Below, in pieces: positions 26,061 through 36,319 of a DNA stretch of 64,000 nt (positions within the stretch are counted from its first letter, which is position 1; each line of letters starts with the position of its first letter). The position numbers were made by a program, and so were the translations under genes. The DNA is taken from assembly GCF_000003815.2 (NCBI RefSeq), contig NC_049985.1, positions 16,090,355-16,154,354 on the forward strand, written 5' to 3'. This DNA is from Branchiostoma floridae. Its lineage: Eukaryota; Chordata; Leptocardii; Amphioxiformes; Branchiostomatidae. The notes beneath the pieces are model-generated. The model was given only the letters and a program-made list of their open reading frames with translations, was not told where the DNA came from and searched no databases.

Positions 26061-28215
26061 CCCTTAGTTTAGAGTTGAGTTGCATTTGTTTATCTTATTC
26101 AATGTGGAAGATTGCAGTTCTGAAACAGTCCTGTATAGTATATTGATTCTCTCAGTGGTTATTTTAATTTAATGCTGTAGGGGTAATACTTATTGTACTG
26201 TGCCAAGCAATGTTAGGGAAATCTACTTTCTGCAGGTCTGTCTTGTTATAAAACAAAATGAAATGAGTAACGCATTTTTCTACAGACATCATTCTGCATA
26301 ACAAACCTGGTTTATTTGGCAAAGGTATGTGTTCGTGGAACTCTAGTCTTTGTCTGCTGACCCCTTGACCTGTTATCTCAAAAGGTTTACTGGTGGGATA
26401 TCACTAGTGGGGTAGGGTCTACAGAGGAGGTACAAGTGCGGAGTGAAAATGTCATATTGTCTGTGATTGCTGGAACATTGCATGATTTGCATCAAACTCT
26501 GTAAGCAAACACAACTAATTTTTAGTGCAGATTTGAACCCACATCCCAGAGTTACACTCTGTTCCTGCAGAGGAAGTTCTTGCATGCCAATAGGAGAATA
26601 GGAGCATATTACTATTAGAAGAATGACATAGCTTTCCCATCTACAAACTATCGATAGATCATACCACGTTTTGTATAATAGCATTACACAACACTTCACC
26701 ACCAGTTTGCTTCACAACCACCTTATTGCTACCCTTTGCAAAGCAGCATAGATGTAAATAAAAGTCTAAGTTCTCAGAGATGTGTAATACACATACACAC
26801 TCAGGTTTAAGATTCATGTACACACAGTCACACATACACTCACAAAAATCCTGAGTAGCTATAGCCATGATATGATATATAATACAGTGCAGAAAGGAGA
26901 TGTAACTTTTGTAAGGTGGTGTAAACAGTAATGGCACTGATGATCCCTTGATGAATGACAGATCCAGTTCCTGGCTCATTACAAGACAGAGATGAAGTGC
27001 TATGGTAGAGCAGGTACCCAATTATTCTCTTCTACCCCTATGGACACTACAGTACAGGACCCTGATGTCCAACAGATGGTTTACAACTACCACCCCAGGG
27101 GGTCGGCTTATTAGAGCCTTGAGAGGTTTTCCTTTGTATACTCCTCTTTTCTGAGAGTTTTGCATAAGAAGATAAACCAAGAGTTAAGTATGCCACATTG
27201 TTGTCAAGAGTGAAGAGAAAAGAATTTTGCTTAGGAAAAAATGCTTGGTATGTTTGTTTTCTTTATCAGTCATTTACTGTTGCAGAAATTTAAGCCGATA
27301 TTTAATTTGTGCTTGCCTCCCATGTGAATTCAACATACAATATGTACAGCCAAGCAATGTTGTGTTTCACATGGATAGTACTGCAGTGTGGTATCAATGC
27401 TGAATCTGCTATCCTGGTGCTACTAAAAACAACTAACAAGGGCAGTCACCCTAGATCGGTTTTGTCTACAAAAAGATTTTGCCCACTTCAAAACGACACG
27501 AAGAGATGAAACCTATCCCACCAGTGGGAGTGTCCACAGACTTGCTGTGCAGGATTTTCGGACACTTTATCTCCTTAGGAACCATTTACAGGGGAGGCGG
27601 AGGTCGGAAGTTGCCGGATCAGAGCAGCTCTCGGCTCGTTTTTGATTTCCAGGGACAGATGTTCACAGAGCGGAGCCATGTTCCGACGTAACAAAAACCA
27701 GACTTCCGCCCCTCTGGAGGCCGTGTTCGGGCACGTAAGGCAACTAACCCAGCCCGAAATCACTTCTATAATACTCTCTGGTAAAAGGGTATGGTCTCCT
27801 TTCTACATTTGCAGTGGCTAGTGGACAACGCGAGAACTTCAAACGACACGTTTTCCATTTCTGGTATACTATAAGTCTTGAGAAGTCTACCCAAGGAGCT
27901 TTTATCAGCTCCTTGGTCTACCACATAGAAGCCAATACAACCACACGCATTCGGCTATGGAAAGTTCAAGTATCCTAATCCCCTTTTCTTTGATTATTTC
28001 TTTGCAGGGACGACAAAATTACGTCCTCGTAAATAATGGCCATGTTAAACTTTAACACCAACCCATGGGAACCAACCAAAACACAGCACTTCCTGCATCC
28101 AGTGTCGACTGTACTGTGGCACGGGTCGCTTCATATTTTCCTATTAATAACACGTCAAACAACCATTAAAACAACAAAGTTTTTACTATAAAGCTAAAGA
28201 AAGGGTGTAACATAC

Positions 28216-28330
28216 CTTTCTGTCAGAGAAGAGTCCAGTACATCTAAGAAAAGGCACAAGAAAGTTGATCTTAAGGGGAGAAACGTTTCCCCGTCCGTCT
28301 CAGGAGCCGCTCGGAAACTTCTGAATTTCA
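28216..28330 (-). other. Candidate 5' non-coding exon of LNX
   Basis: On the minus strand a good donor, GAAAG/GTATGTTAC, lies at 28215/28216. It would end an exon transcribed away from the POLR1D-like gene. It fits a first untranslated exon of LNX, splicing 11 kb down to the RING exon. Support is only the donor site and the position opposite the POLR1D start; the upper boundary is arbitrary. Confidence 0.3.
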
Positions 28331-28716
28331 AACAAAGGTCATAGTTCATAGCGTCTGCGTATAAGACGTCAGCGCGGTTGATCTCATTATCTTCTGGGGT
28401 GTATTCTTCAGAAACTACTGGTAATTCAAAATTCTTTTTGCATAGTGCCCATTATTTTCTATATATATTGGTATATTTCAATAGTTAAAACATTATATTG
28501 TACAATTTTTTGGGTCGTTTTTATCTTAAAACTTGTCCATATACCGTATAAATATATCTTAGACACCTGTCATTAAAAAAAATGGATACTTCCCGCACCT
28601 CGAAACAACAAAGCCTCCAGCTATGGTCAGATGCTAACCGAATGTGTTTTTGACAGTTGATAGTTATCTGTCTTTCTCTTTTTCTTTCGTTATTCTTCGT
28701 GCAATACCTGCTCAAG
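28331..28716. promoter_or_regulatory. Putative bidirectional promoter, LNX / POLR1D
   Basis: About 400 bp separates the candidate LNX 5' exon from the POLR1D-like ATG. There is no obvious TATA box in a fixed position. In human the LNX2 and POLR1D starts are also closely spaced and divergent (established knowledge, from memory). That this region drives both genes is inference. Confidence 0.35.
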
Positions 28717-30646
28717 ATGGATGAGGGTGAACTGGAGAAGTGAGTATTTACAAGTGAAAGCCTTGTACGAGTACATGTCATAGCTTTTGCCGACCACATA
28801 TTCAGTTTGGTGGGGGAGGGAGTTGTCACTGCATTCCAGAATTATTGAGATATTTTCAACCAAGACCTTCTTTGTGTACTAGGCTTGCTGTGGAAGAACT
28901 GCTGCGTGAAGCAAAGAGAGGACGAGAGCGTGCCAAGGACATGGGACCTGCAGGATGGTAAACAAAATGTTTTGTGATAGCAAGGGATTTTCTTGGTGAT
29001 GAAAACCAAGAGGCAAGGAGATCTAAAGAAACCAACTTCTGGCCCGAGGGATTCCAACCTGCACCAAACTTACACTGCCAACTCACAAACCCAACGCCAT
29101 TAACGAATTCTTCAAATGGTTGGACCATTTGGCGTGGTCAGTTTGGTGGCACTTGAACCCCACTGATACTAAGTACACTACTCCCTCCTTTCTTTTAATA
29201 ATAATATCGGGTGTATTTTGCAGCCAGTAGGTACTCAAAGTGAGGGTAATGAGGCTGTTTAACATGGTCGAGGCACCTCCTTGAGCACGGGACCCCCGTT
29301 TTACGTCCCTCCCGGAAGACGATTTCGTGGAAAGCTTCGTGAGGCTACAGCAATTCGGACGTCCTTGGTTGGTCCCCCATCCAAGTACTGTGCGGACCGC
29401 GTGTTGCTTAACTTCCGAGATCGAAGGATCGGGTGTACCAACGCGCCACGCGGCCGTAGCTAAAGATTCATCCACAAATTTCCGAGCTCAATATCCCTGT
29501 GTAGCACAGCTTTAGTCTCTTACTTATAGAGTTGGTGTGTGAACCAGTGGCTCGCAGGATTCAAACCCGGACCTCCAGCTCACAAAACGCCGCTAACCAC
29601 TGAGCCAAAAGGTCGAACCATTTAGGTATGGTCAGTTTAGCGGCGCTTGAAAGGAGTTTTGTAGCCTGGTTACGTAACAGTGAAAAAGTAAGTAAAAAAA
29701 AAATAACGAAAATGGTACCCAGGCAAGTAAAAGAGAAGCTGAAGGTAGCAAAATTGGGGGGAAAAACGTGTATGTTGACTTGTTGAGGCCGATTAAGTCC
29801 TTTATATCTCATAGTCATCTCAACACTTAAGGCCCCATCCTTCATGTAGATACCCTGGGAAACCTGCTCGAGAAGCTTCGCAAATAAGAGTCGCAAATAA
29901 GAGTTACCGATCCCCTGCCTAACGCGCGCCCTCCCGCCTCTATGCACCCGCCCCACTACCAGCTGGCCCTACTTACGCCGGTCCCCAACATCGCTCGCTT
30001 CCGAAAGAGGCTCGTGTTAGTAGGGGCCAGCTGGTTCGAGGGCCGGCGGGTGTTAGGCGGCGGGTGTCCCGTGCGTGCGTGTTGTAGGGATCGGTAAACT
30101 TTGCGTGCCTCGTTAGGAGTCTGCGTTTTCCCAGGGAATCATGTAGAGCATGTCATGTCTTTGTTAAAGTAATACCCAGCACAAAAACTGGAATCACCCA
30201 AATGTTTTTATTATCAAAGTGCATTCTTCTTTTCTTCCAGGGACAAGTGCCCAGTTCCTCCGGCGAACAAACGGTTTCTGATAAATACTTTGGCCAGCCA
30301 GCTGTCTAGTCAGAAACGACAACCGCAGTCTGGGAAAAAGAAGAGCGACGACGACGAACAATCTACTTCAAAGGCATCACGGTCCACTGATCAGAAACAT
30401 GGTGCTGTAAGATCTAGCTCCTCAAGAACACATCATGACAAAGATGTTCCGTCAAGCAAGAAGGACAAACATAGGAAATCCTGTTCCAGATCAAGATCCA
30501 GAGATACTCATAAACACTCGGATTCATCCAAGTCAAGGTCATATGGACACTCATCAAGGTCAAAGTCATCTGAACAGTACAAAAAAGGAACCTCCACAGG
30601 TCGCAGATCAACAAGGGACAGATCAAGAACTCACAATAAAGATTAA
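28717..30646 (+). CDS. POLR1D: POLR1D short-form (isoform 2-like) protein
   Basis: Exons 28717-28739, 28883-28957 and 30241-30646, all with GT-AG introns and matching phases; 504 nt, 167 residues. The start MDEGELEKLAVEELLREAKR and the following MGPAGWDKCP and NKRFLINT segments match the short alternative product of vertebrate POLR1D, which shares its first exon with the RNA polymerase I/III subunit AC19 but has its own C-terminus. Its role is poorly understood. From about residue 60 the protein is Lys/Ser-rich, then has many RS and SR pairs to the end, unlike the roughly 120-residue human form. No exon for the AC19 (RPAC2) dimerisation domain is visible downstream in the window. Intron 2 (1.28 kb) holds a 5S-derived and a tRNA-like SINE. 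An AATAAA lies 177 bp after the stop. Start chosen by the short conserved N-terminus. Confidence 0.9.
29190..29460 (-). mobile_element. 5S rRNA-derived SINE (SINE3-like)
   Basis: On the minus strand, 29460 down to 29343 aligns along its full 118 bp with 5S rRNA. It begins GCTACGGCC, carries GATCTCGGAAGTTAAGCA, then AGTACTTGGATGGGGGACC, and ends TTGCTGTAGCC. A body follows with GGGAGGGACGTAAAACGGGG and TACCTACTGG, then a short ATT repeat (rc ATATTATTATTAAAAG) near 29195-29210. The internal promoter boxes of 5S are recognisable but mutated, and the long non-5S body marks it as a SINE rather than a 5S gene. It sits in intron 2 of the POLR1D-like gene in antisense. Confidence 0.8.
29525..29625 (-). 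mobile_element. tRNA-like SINE fragment
   Basis: The minus strand reads TGGCTCAGTGGTTAGCGGCG (A-box-like), followed by GGGTTTGAATCC (B-box-like). The rest of the tRNA cloverleaf is not convincing, so it is called a SINE head rather than a gene. Confidence 0.55.
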
Positions 30647-30822
30647 GGTTCAGTCCCCAACTTGAAGAACGTGTGTTCACATACAAGTATAAGTATTCAA
30701 GACAAGTAGAATCTATGTGTGTATAGCCAACATTGGAGTGATTTTTTGTTGTATTGCACCGAAATCTGGGGGGGAAAAAGCGCCTGTCAGGAATTACAGA
30801 AGATTTTTCACAAAATAACGGC

Positions 30823-30828
30823 AATAAA
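30823..30828 (+). promoter_or_regulatory. Polyadenylation signal of the POLR1D-like gene
   Basis: AATAAA, 177 bp after the stop codon at 30646, in the right place to end a short 3' UTR. Confidence 0.5.
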
Positions 30829-30829
30829 A

Positions 30830-32635
30830 CTTAATCTGACAAAAGCCATTCTCCTATGCAGAGCTGAATCCATGTTACAGAAACTCTTCTATGAAAACTG
30901 ATGTGGGTTTGGATCTGTGTAGGTGATTAGAAAACCTGAATCCGACTTTTCAGGATGCCTATTCATGCCTGCTTGCAAGTTGTTACTTAGCCTGGTTACC
31001 AAACCCCAGCCCGATCTCAAGTATCTATCGTGCAGGGGTCTGGCCGGATGGGATAGGAACTCTTCTCAATTTTGCACCTTATAGTGGGCAAAAAACCCCA
31101 CCAATAGAACAACACAGGATCAGCAGGAGGTAATTACACCCCTGCCATGATTGGTTAAAGACCCCCAACTGTACTTTTTGAATCCATAACGTAGCTGATT
31201 CGCTACTGTGATAGCCTGCTGACCAACTGTGGTGTGTTGTAGCTGGCTACCTGTGGTGAGAGTGGTCATCAATCCTAGGTTCTCCTCCCACTGATCAACG
31301 GGCCTTCGAGAACCTTTCTACAGCCATGTTGCCAGACCCCAACACGAAAGATATATCTTGAGGTTGGGGTATGGAATCCAGGCTAGTTGTTACTATATTG
31401 GTCAGCCTAGTTCTGCAACATCATTTCAGTGTCTACTCCAGATGGGCTTCTCTATATGGGGGTCTGCATGGGGGGTCCAGGCAAAGCTTTATGCTAAATT
31501 CAGGATGGCTGACTACACTTTAAGTTAAATTCATGAAAGCAACCAATGCTTTACACTTCTGAAGTTCATCCCACTTTGAATTACGTAAAATAAAATACTA
31601 GCAGCTTCCCTACAAGTTATGGGAAATTAAAAAGGCCTGCCTACGCCTTTAATAATGAAAACAAAACAAAACATGCAGACCCTCCTATATGGCAAATACA
31701 CATTGAGGCTCTATAGTTCTTCAATAGTACCATCACTGGTTTCACAACTGTCAAGTGACCATACTTGTAAATGACCTTTCTGCCAAGGCGATCACGGATC
31801 ACTTATAGTACACATATCACTTATAGTGCACATATGTTCTATTGTTTTCAGGTGGACTTTATACAAGTAGCTTTTTGGCCCATAAATGCTATGATGTAGG
31901 CCGATCTGTTAGCATCCTTGTTTTCTGGAGACAGTCAGTATTACAAACAGCCAAGTAATAAAGTAATTTCATGCACTTATACATTGTTCACAAATCATGT
32001 GCCAATCAGTAGTGTCATAACAAGCTGCCTAAACAGGAAATCCTATTGGTGAGGAATAGGGGTGGGTACTGTACAGAAAATCCAGGTCTACAGGATCAGT
32101 AGTCCAAGTCCGGACCTGAACATGGACCTGAAGCAGTTTGTGGAAACTTGAGAATACATTTCGCTACAAAAGACTCTTTTGTGGAGTATTCAACTCCCAC
32201 TGGCATTTTAAAATCCCACAAGACTAACTGCCTCTGTATTATTGACTGTTAAACTAGGTAGAAACGACTATTGACTCTACTCTACTTTGCTCGCTATTTT
32301 CTTTGACCGGTAAGCCCCAAAATGTGTTAGTGACTGAGATATATAATCTCTTCATTTTCCAATAGGGATGATTCATTGCCAAAAATCTTCTGTCTAGGCA
32401 AGGAGGTTTGATATGTCTAGGTAGGCTTAATCTCCAAGCAGATCCTACGGTGGCATAAGATTGTATAAAAGCTAGCTTGTTACTAGCCTGAGTAAATCTC
32501 GCTTATAGGAGCCCGCCAAACATCCGCTGGCCCCCTAGAGGGGCCAGTTACAGCCCTGGACAGCGGAGTTTGTGTTACACAGACTAGCTTGCTATACACC
32601 TTGGCCAGCTGTGATACTACATAAACTATCATTAA
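30830..32635. other. Repeat-rich intergenic region
   Basis: No gene is seen. The stretch holds a 227-bp transposon (31458-31684) and a dispersed repeat at about 31850-32050 that recurs near 41.2, 49.3 and 58.4 kb. It also holds the GGTGGGTAC repeat at 32055 and a TCTCCAAGCAGAT repeat end at about 32431. Confidence 0.6.
31458..31684. mobile_element. 227-bp MITE, GRGGGTCTGCATG ends, 6-bp TSD
   Basis: The left end is GGGGGTCTGCATG and the right end CATGCAGACCCTC, inverted with one mismatch. CTATAT flanks both sides (31452-31457 and 31685-31690). The larger element at 33617-35790 has the same ends and also a 6-bp duplication, which supports the boundaries. Confidence 0.75.
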
Positions 32636-33607
32636 CCCTCAAACACCCGAGTGGGGTCCATTTGGACCCCAGGCGTACATTTTGAAGTGCCATTTCAACA
32701 TTTTTGATCTGAAGAAAAAATCCTTCCGTGACTTTGTCAGTCAATATGTCTTACACCTTCTCCTTAGTTTTCGCAATGATTTGTACAATAATGTGGAAAT
32801 TATTAAGAAAGTTTGTGTTCAGTTCCTCTGGGGTCCAAACGGACCCCAGCAAAAATGTGCAGTTTTTAAAACAAACTTTGGAGGCTAACTCCTTAACCAC
32901 TTACAGTATGAATACCAAACTTTCAGACAATAATAAAAATGTAAACTGAAATCATCACAAAAATTTCTGGGTCATCAACATGTAATGTGACGACATTATG
33001 ACGTCATTTGCCTAATCGGGGCGGCCATCTTGGATTTTGACCAATGACGTCATAAAATTAGCATAAATTATAAATTTTAAGTCATGAAAACTGCATTGAA
33101 TTTCATAGAATTTAATTGTTGTCAGAAAACAGGTGTAGTTTACCAAGAAAACCTTGTTAATATTGAAATTGTCAAATTTTGGCAAAAATATGCCTGTTAG
33201 AATATGGTTGCCATGGCAACCCCAAAAAATGATAAACTTACTTTATTGACCAAAAACTTTTGCAAACAATATTCTGTGATAAATTACCAAGTTTCGTAGC
33301 TTTAGCTCTATCCGTTCATGAGTTATGCGACATAAATGTTTCTGAGGGCCTCAAAATTCCCCTATCTGGTGGGAATAGGTTTAGTGCAAAACGTGGTCCT
33401 TCTGAACTTTTGCATAAATTATGATAATGAGTTGGAATTAGCAACACCTTAACATCTCAAAATCTTCCTCTTACATTAACGAAGCAATGTATATATAATG
33501 CTCGCCGATAAGACATGGTACTGAGATTTTATGAACAAAACATTTTGGGGTCCGTTTGGACCCCACTCGGTCATTTTAGTCGCAAAAAAAGGTCGGGTGC
33601 TTGAGGG
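32636..33607. mobile_element. piggyBac-like non-autonomous element
   Basis: The 972-bp element begins CCCTCAAACACCCGAGTGGG and ends with the inverted GGGTGCTTGAGGG. TTAA flanks both sides (32632-32635 and 33608-33611). TTAA targets with CCCT ends are the hallmark of the piggyBac superfamily. The palindrome GGGGTCC-N-TTTGGACCCC occurs inside both ends and, as GGGGTCCAAACGGACCCC, near 32832. No transposase frame is present. Confidence 0.85.
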
Positions 33608-33616
33608 TTAATATGT

Positions 33617-35790
33617 GAGGGTCTGCATGCCTTTTTCCGTTAAGCGTTAGGAGCTAGTGGTGCGTACCGAAGCTCACATTCCGGTTCAGGTCCGGACTCG
33701 AGTCCAAAGATTCCGGTTCAGGTCCGGACTTATAAGTCCGGTTTTTTTACGGTCGCTAAAGTTTCCCAATTAACGTTAGACACAAGCATAAAGCGACTTG
33801 CTCTAATGCGGCGACCCATTTGCGTATCCGGCGCCCGCCACTGGGCCGCATGCTATCAAAATATTGCCAAAGACGACTGCATCATTTTCAAAGGTGTAGA
33901 AACATCGATTTTTAATAAAAACTATCGGGAAATCACGGCAAAATTCGACATTTTCCGCTTTTTTTTTTTTGACGGCCGAAATTTCAAAATGGCGCTTGCG
34001 AGGTCATAGGGGTCAATGGGATAGCCTACTGTAATGCGGGTAGAAATTATCCGTGCGGTGTTTTTATCTTCTACATTCAACCGTAAAATTAATTTTAAAT
34101 TTATTCGTTACAAAGATAAATGCAGGGGGTATAACATAAGTTCATGAACTTAAAACTTTTTCTAAAATAGAACGTGCCGGTGTTTCTTTTTAACAAGCTA
34201 CTCACCCATGCTTTCAGTGAAGTATCCCGGCAAGCGGCAAATGTCATTTACAGTCGCCGCGCCGGAGATTTGTTTTAGCTTGTTTATCTTGGAAATTTTC
34301 TTCATTTTTAGAAGATATGGGACTTAAAACCCATACCAGGAGATAAACAAATCCACATGCTTTATTTTCATGGGTAATATTGCTAAAGTCAACCTGTCAT
34401 TTTTGCCGCGTTGCCGGATTTTGAAAGAAGGTTGCCGCGGCGCGACCATGTGCTTGGCTTATGGCGGTAGGACAATACGCAGAAATACGTTATTTTCTGG
34501 CCTGTTGGCTGCGATTAAAAAGTTACATAGGCATCTAGCGTTGTTTTTAGATGTTCCTAGTATACAACAAAAAAGAGATTTCCGGTTTTCCAGAAAACCG
34601 GTTTTTGACGTTCCGGTTTTAACCGGACTTGAACCGAAAGTTATAGCAAGTCCAAGTCCGGTTCGGCGAACCGGTACGCACCACTATTAGGAGCCATTTT
34701 AATTCACCGTTAATCGTTACCGACCCGCTCTAATTCAACGTTAATCGTTATCGGTATATTCTTCGTGAAGCGTTATTGGTTGTTTTAATTCAACGTTAAT
34801 CGTTATTTGTTATGTCGAATTCACCGTTAAGCGTTACCAAGAAATTCTTCGTAACCTGTTATACTATACACACGAAGTCAAATGCCAGATAGAGCCCCTG
34901 AAAATGCAGGAAATGGCACTTCAAAGGGTCCAGATTTCAAAATTTCTCCGAGCCTCCCGGCCTTCCACTCTGAACATGGTAAAATATGTTGCGGAAGCGT
35001 CGCGCGCCCTCAAAACTTTATCACTCATAGAGATTTTAGCATCAAACATAGCTGAGTTTCGGGCAAAAAGTTCTCCTAGAATGCAGAAAATGAGGTTTCT
35101 CCGGACCTCCATTGCGACGGCTTGCGCCTTTGGCGCTCACGACGACATGGCGAAAATATGTTAGGGGCGTGGGTTTTCGCACAAAAAAACTTTTGTCATT
35201 TGAATTAGCTTCGTCTACGGCAAAATCTGCCCTTCAAAATGCAGTAAATGGCGTTTCAGACGCTCCAGATTTTAAAATTTTCGATAATTCCCGGACTTAT
35301 ATTGCAACATCTCGTGCCTTCCTAGCTCGAAATGGTAAAAATATGTCGGGGCTCTGGGGTTGGAGGCCAAAGCTACGAGTACAATCATGTGTAATTTGAT
35401 GAAAATGTCAAAATCAACCTAGCTTAGTCGGTCGGCAAAATTTGCCAAAAATGCAGGAAATAGCATTTAAGAGGGTCTTGGTTTTAAAAAATCCCTGGAA
35501 TGCGTCGCGCCTTCGGTGCTCCATGTGCTGAAACAATTCTGTGGCGGGCCGGGACAATTTACAGATGTCATGGACATTGTCCCTGTTATTCCTTCGGGTT
35601 CCGGGCACCTTTTGCTTCTCACAATGTATTTTCACCCATTGATATAACTACTCTATCGTTGTATGAATAGGAATGCACGTCAATGTTACTGTTATGGTTT
35701 GTATTACTTATTCTGAATTTACCGTTAAGCGTTACCGGGCCTCCTGAATTTACCGTTAAGCGTTACCAAGACCCCCCCTTGCAGACCCTC
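33617..35790. mobile_element. DNA transposon, GAGGGTCTGCA ends, 6-bp TSD
   Basis: The ends GAGGGTCTGCATGCC and (inverted) TGCAGACCCTC are flanked by ATATGT on both sides (33611-33616 and 35791-35796). Near each end lie repeated CCGTTAAGCGTTA motifs. The interior from 34890 to 35560 has about four diverged units, each starting near an AATGCAG-AAATG motif. A hAT-like element is inserted at 33655-34686. No transposase is seen, so it is non-autonomous and of unknown superfamily. Confidence 0.75.
33655..34686. mobile_element. hAT-like MITE nested in the 33.6-35.8 kb element
   Basis: The terminal inverted repeats are TAGTGGTGCGTACCG and CGGTACGCACCACTA. The 8-bp duplication TTAGGAGC lies at 33647-33654 and 34687-34694. 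An 8-bp duplication with a YARNG-type end (TAGTG) is typical of hAT transposons. The subterminal regions repeat CCGGTTCAGGTCCGGACTT-like motifs. Removing the element and one duplication restores a continuous host element. Confidence 0.85.
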
Positions 35791-36194
35791 ATATGTCACC
35801 ATAGGATATGTTTGGAGAGTAGGTTGGCCCACTTTCTGACATCTATCACAACCGAGACAAGTTGGAAGAAGGCAGCTGATCGATCTCCCTGCCAAACCTC
35901 TGCTTGAGTAATGTAGCCTGGCTGAGGTTAATGACCTAGGGTGGCGGCAATTGTATGGCCGGCCGCTAGGAGCGCGATTTTAGTCAGGCTATATTTACAG
36001 TACGTAAACTGTAAAGATTGCAACCAAGTGGAAAGACCAAACACCCCCATATGCGATCGAATGATTGCAATGCCATCACATACTTTCGCATGAAGGGGAA
36101 TTTTTTTAAGGACAGAATTCTTCCCAACGACTACAAATAGAGAAAAATAGGTTATCGGTATTATTTTTGTGAACTTTTCTCGTTCACATTTGGT

Positions 36195-36230
36195 CATGTT
36201 CACGTGGCAAAACGATGGGTCACGTGATAT
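36195..36230 (+). promoter_or_regulatory. Paired E-box module upstream of ANK-MYND gene 1
   Basis: CACGTG at 36201-36206 and 36221-36226, exactly 20 bp apart, inside TTCACGTGGCAAAACGATGG and GTCACGTGAT. The same arrangement precedes genes 3 and 4. Here it lies 1.5 kb before the ATG, with repeat DNA between. Confidence 0.6.
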
Positions 36231-36319
36231 ACTTCACACGTTTCTGACAGCACGCGCGAGACGTGTCAACAAGGACAGTCCCAAGTTTTTGGTTTCTATC
36301 GGATCTCCTATTTATATTT

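Larger units (their letters stand above)
17208..28215. other. Upstream LNX region, probably intron 1
   Basis: This 11-kb stretch separates the RING exon from the promoter region near 28.2-28.7 kb. No protein-coding exon with conserved domains is visible. It is best read as a long first intron behind a non-coding 5' exon. It contains copies of the GGGCCCCCTAGCGGC repeat family (22.6-24.3 and 25.9-26.1 kb) and short AT-rich tracts. A short minus-strand frame at about 27575-27690 in GC-richer DNA does not splice in frame to the RING exon and was not called. Confidence 0.5.

Noticed and set aside
26659-27021. 120-codon minus-strand frame in the upstream LNX region
   Set aside because: Cys-rich and hydrophobic by low-complexity composition; no family, no splice signals in phase with LNX.
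27575-27690. Possible upstream coding exon of LNX (short frame starting MAPLCEHL)
   Set aside because: Its only donor-like site is phase 0, while the RING exon acceptor would need phase 2, so it does not join in frame.
29343-29460. Functional 5S rRNA gene
   Set aside because: It differs from 5S at many positions including the internal promoter, has no T-run terminator at the 3' end and continues into a SINE body.
29083-29515. Frames on both strands of 60-130 codons
   Set aside because: They are read through a 5S rRNA-derived SINE and not protein-coding.
34370-34690. 106-codon plus-strand frame
   Set aside because: Ends inside the terminal repeat of the hAT-like element and shows no transposase motif.
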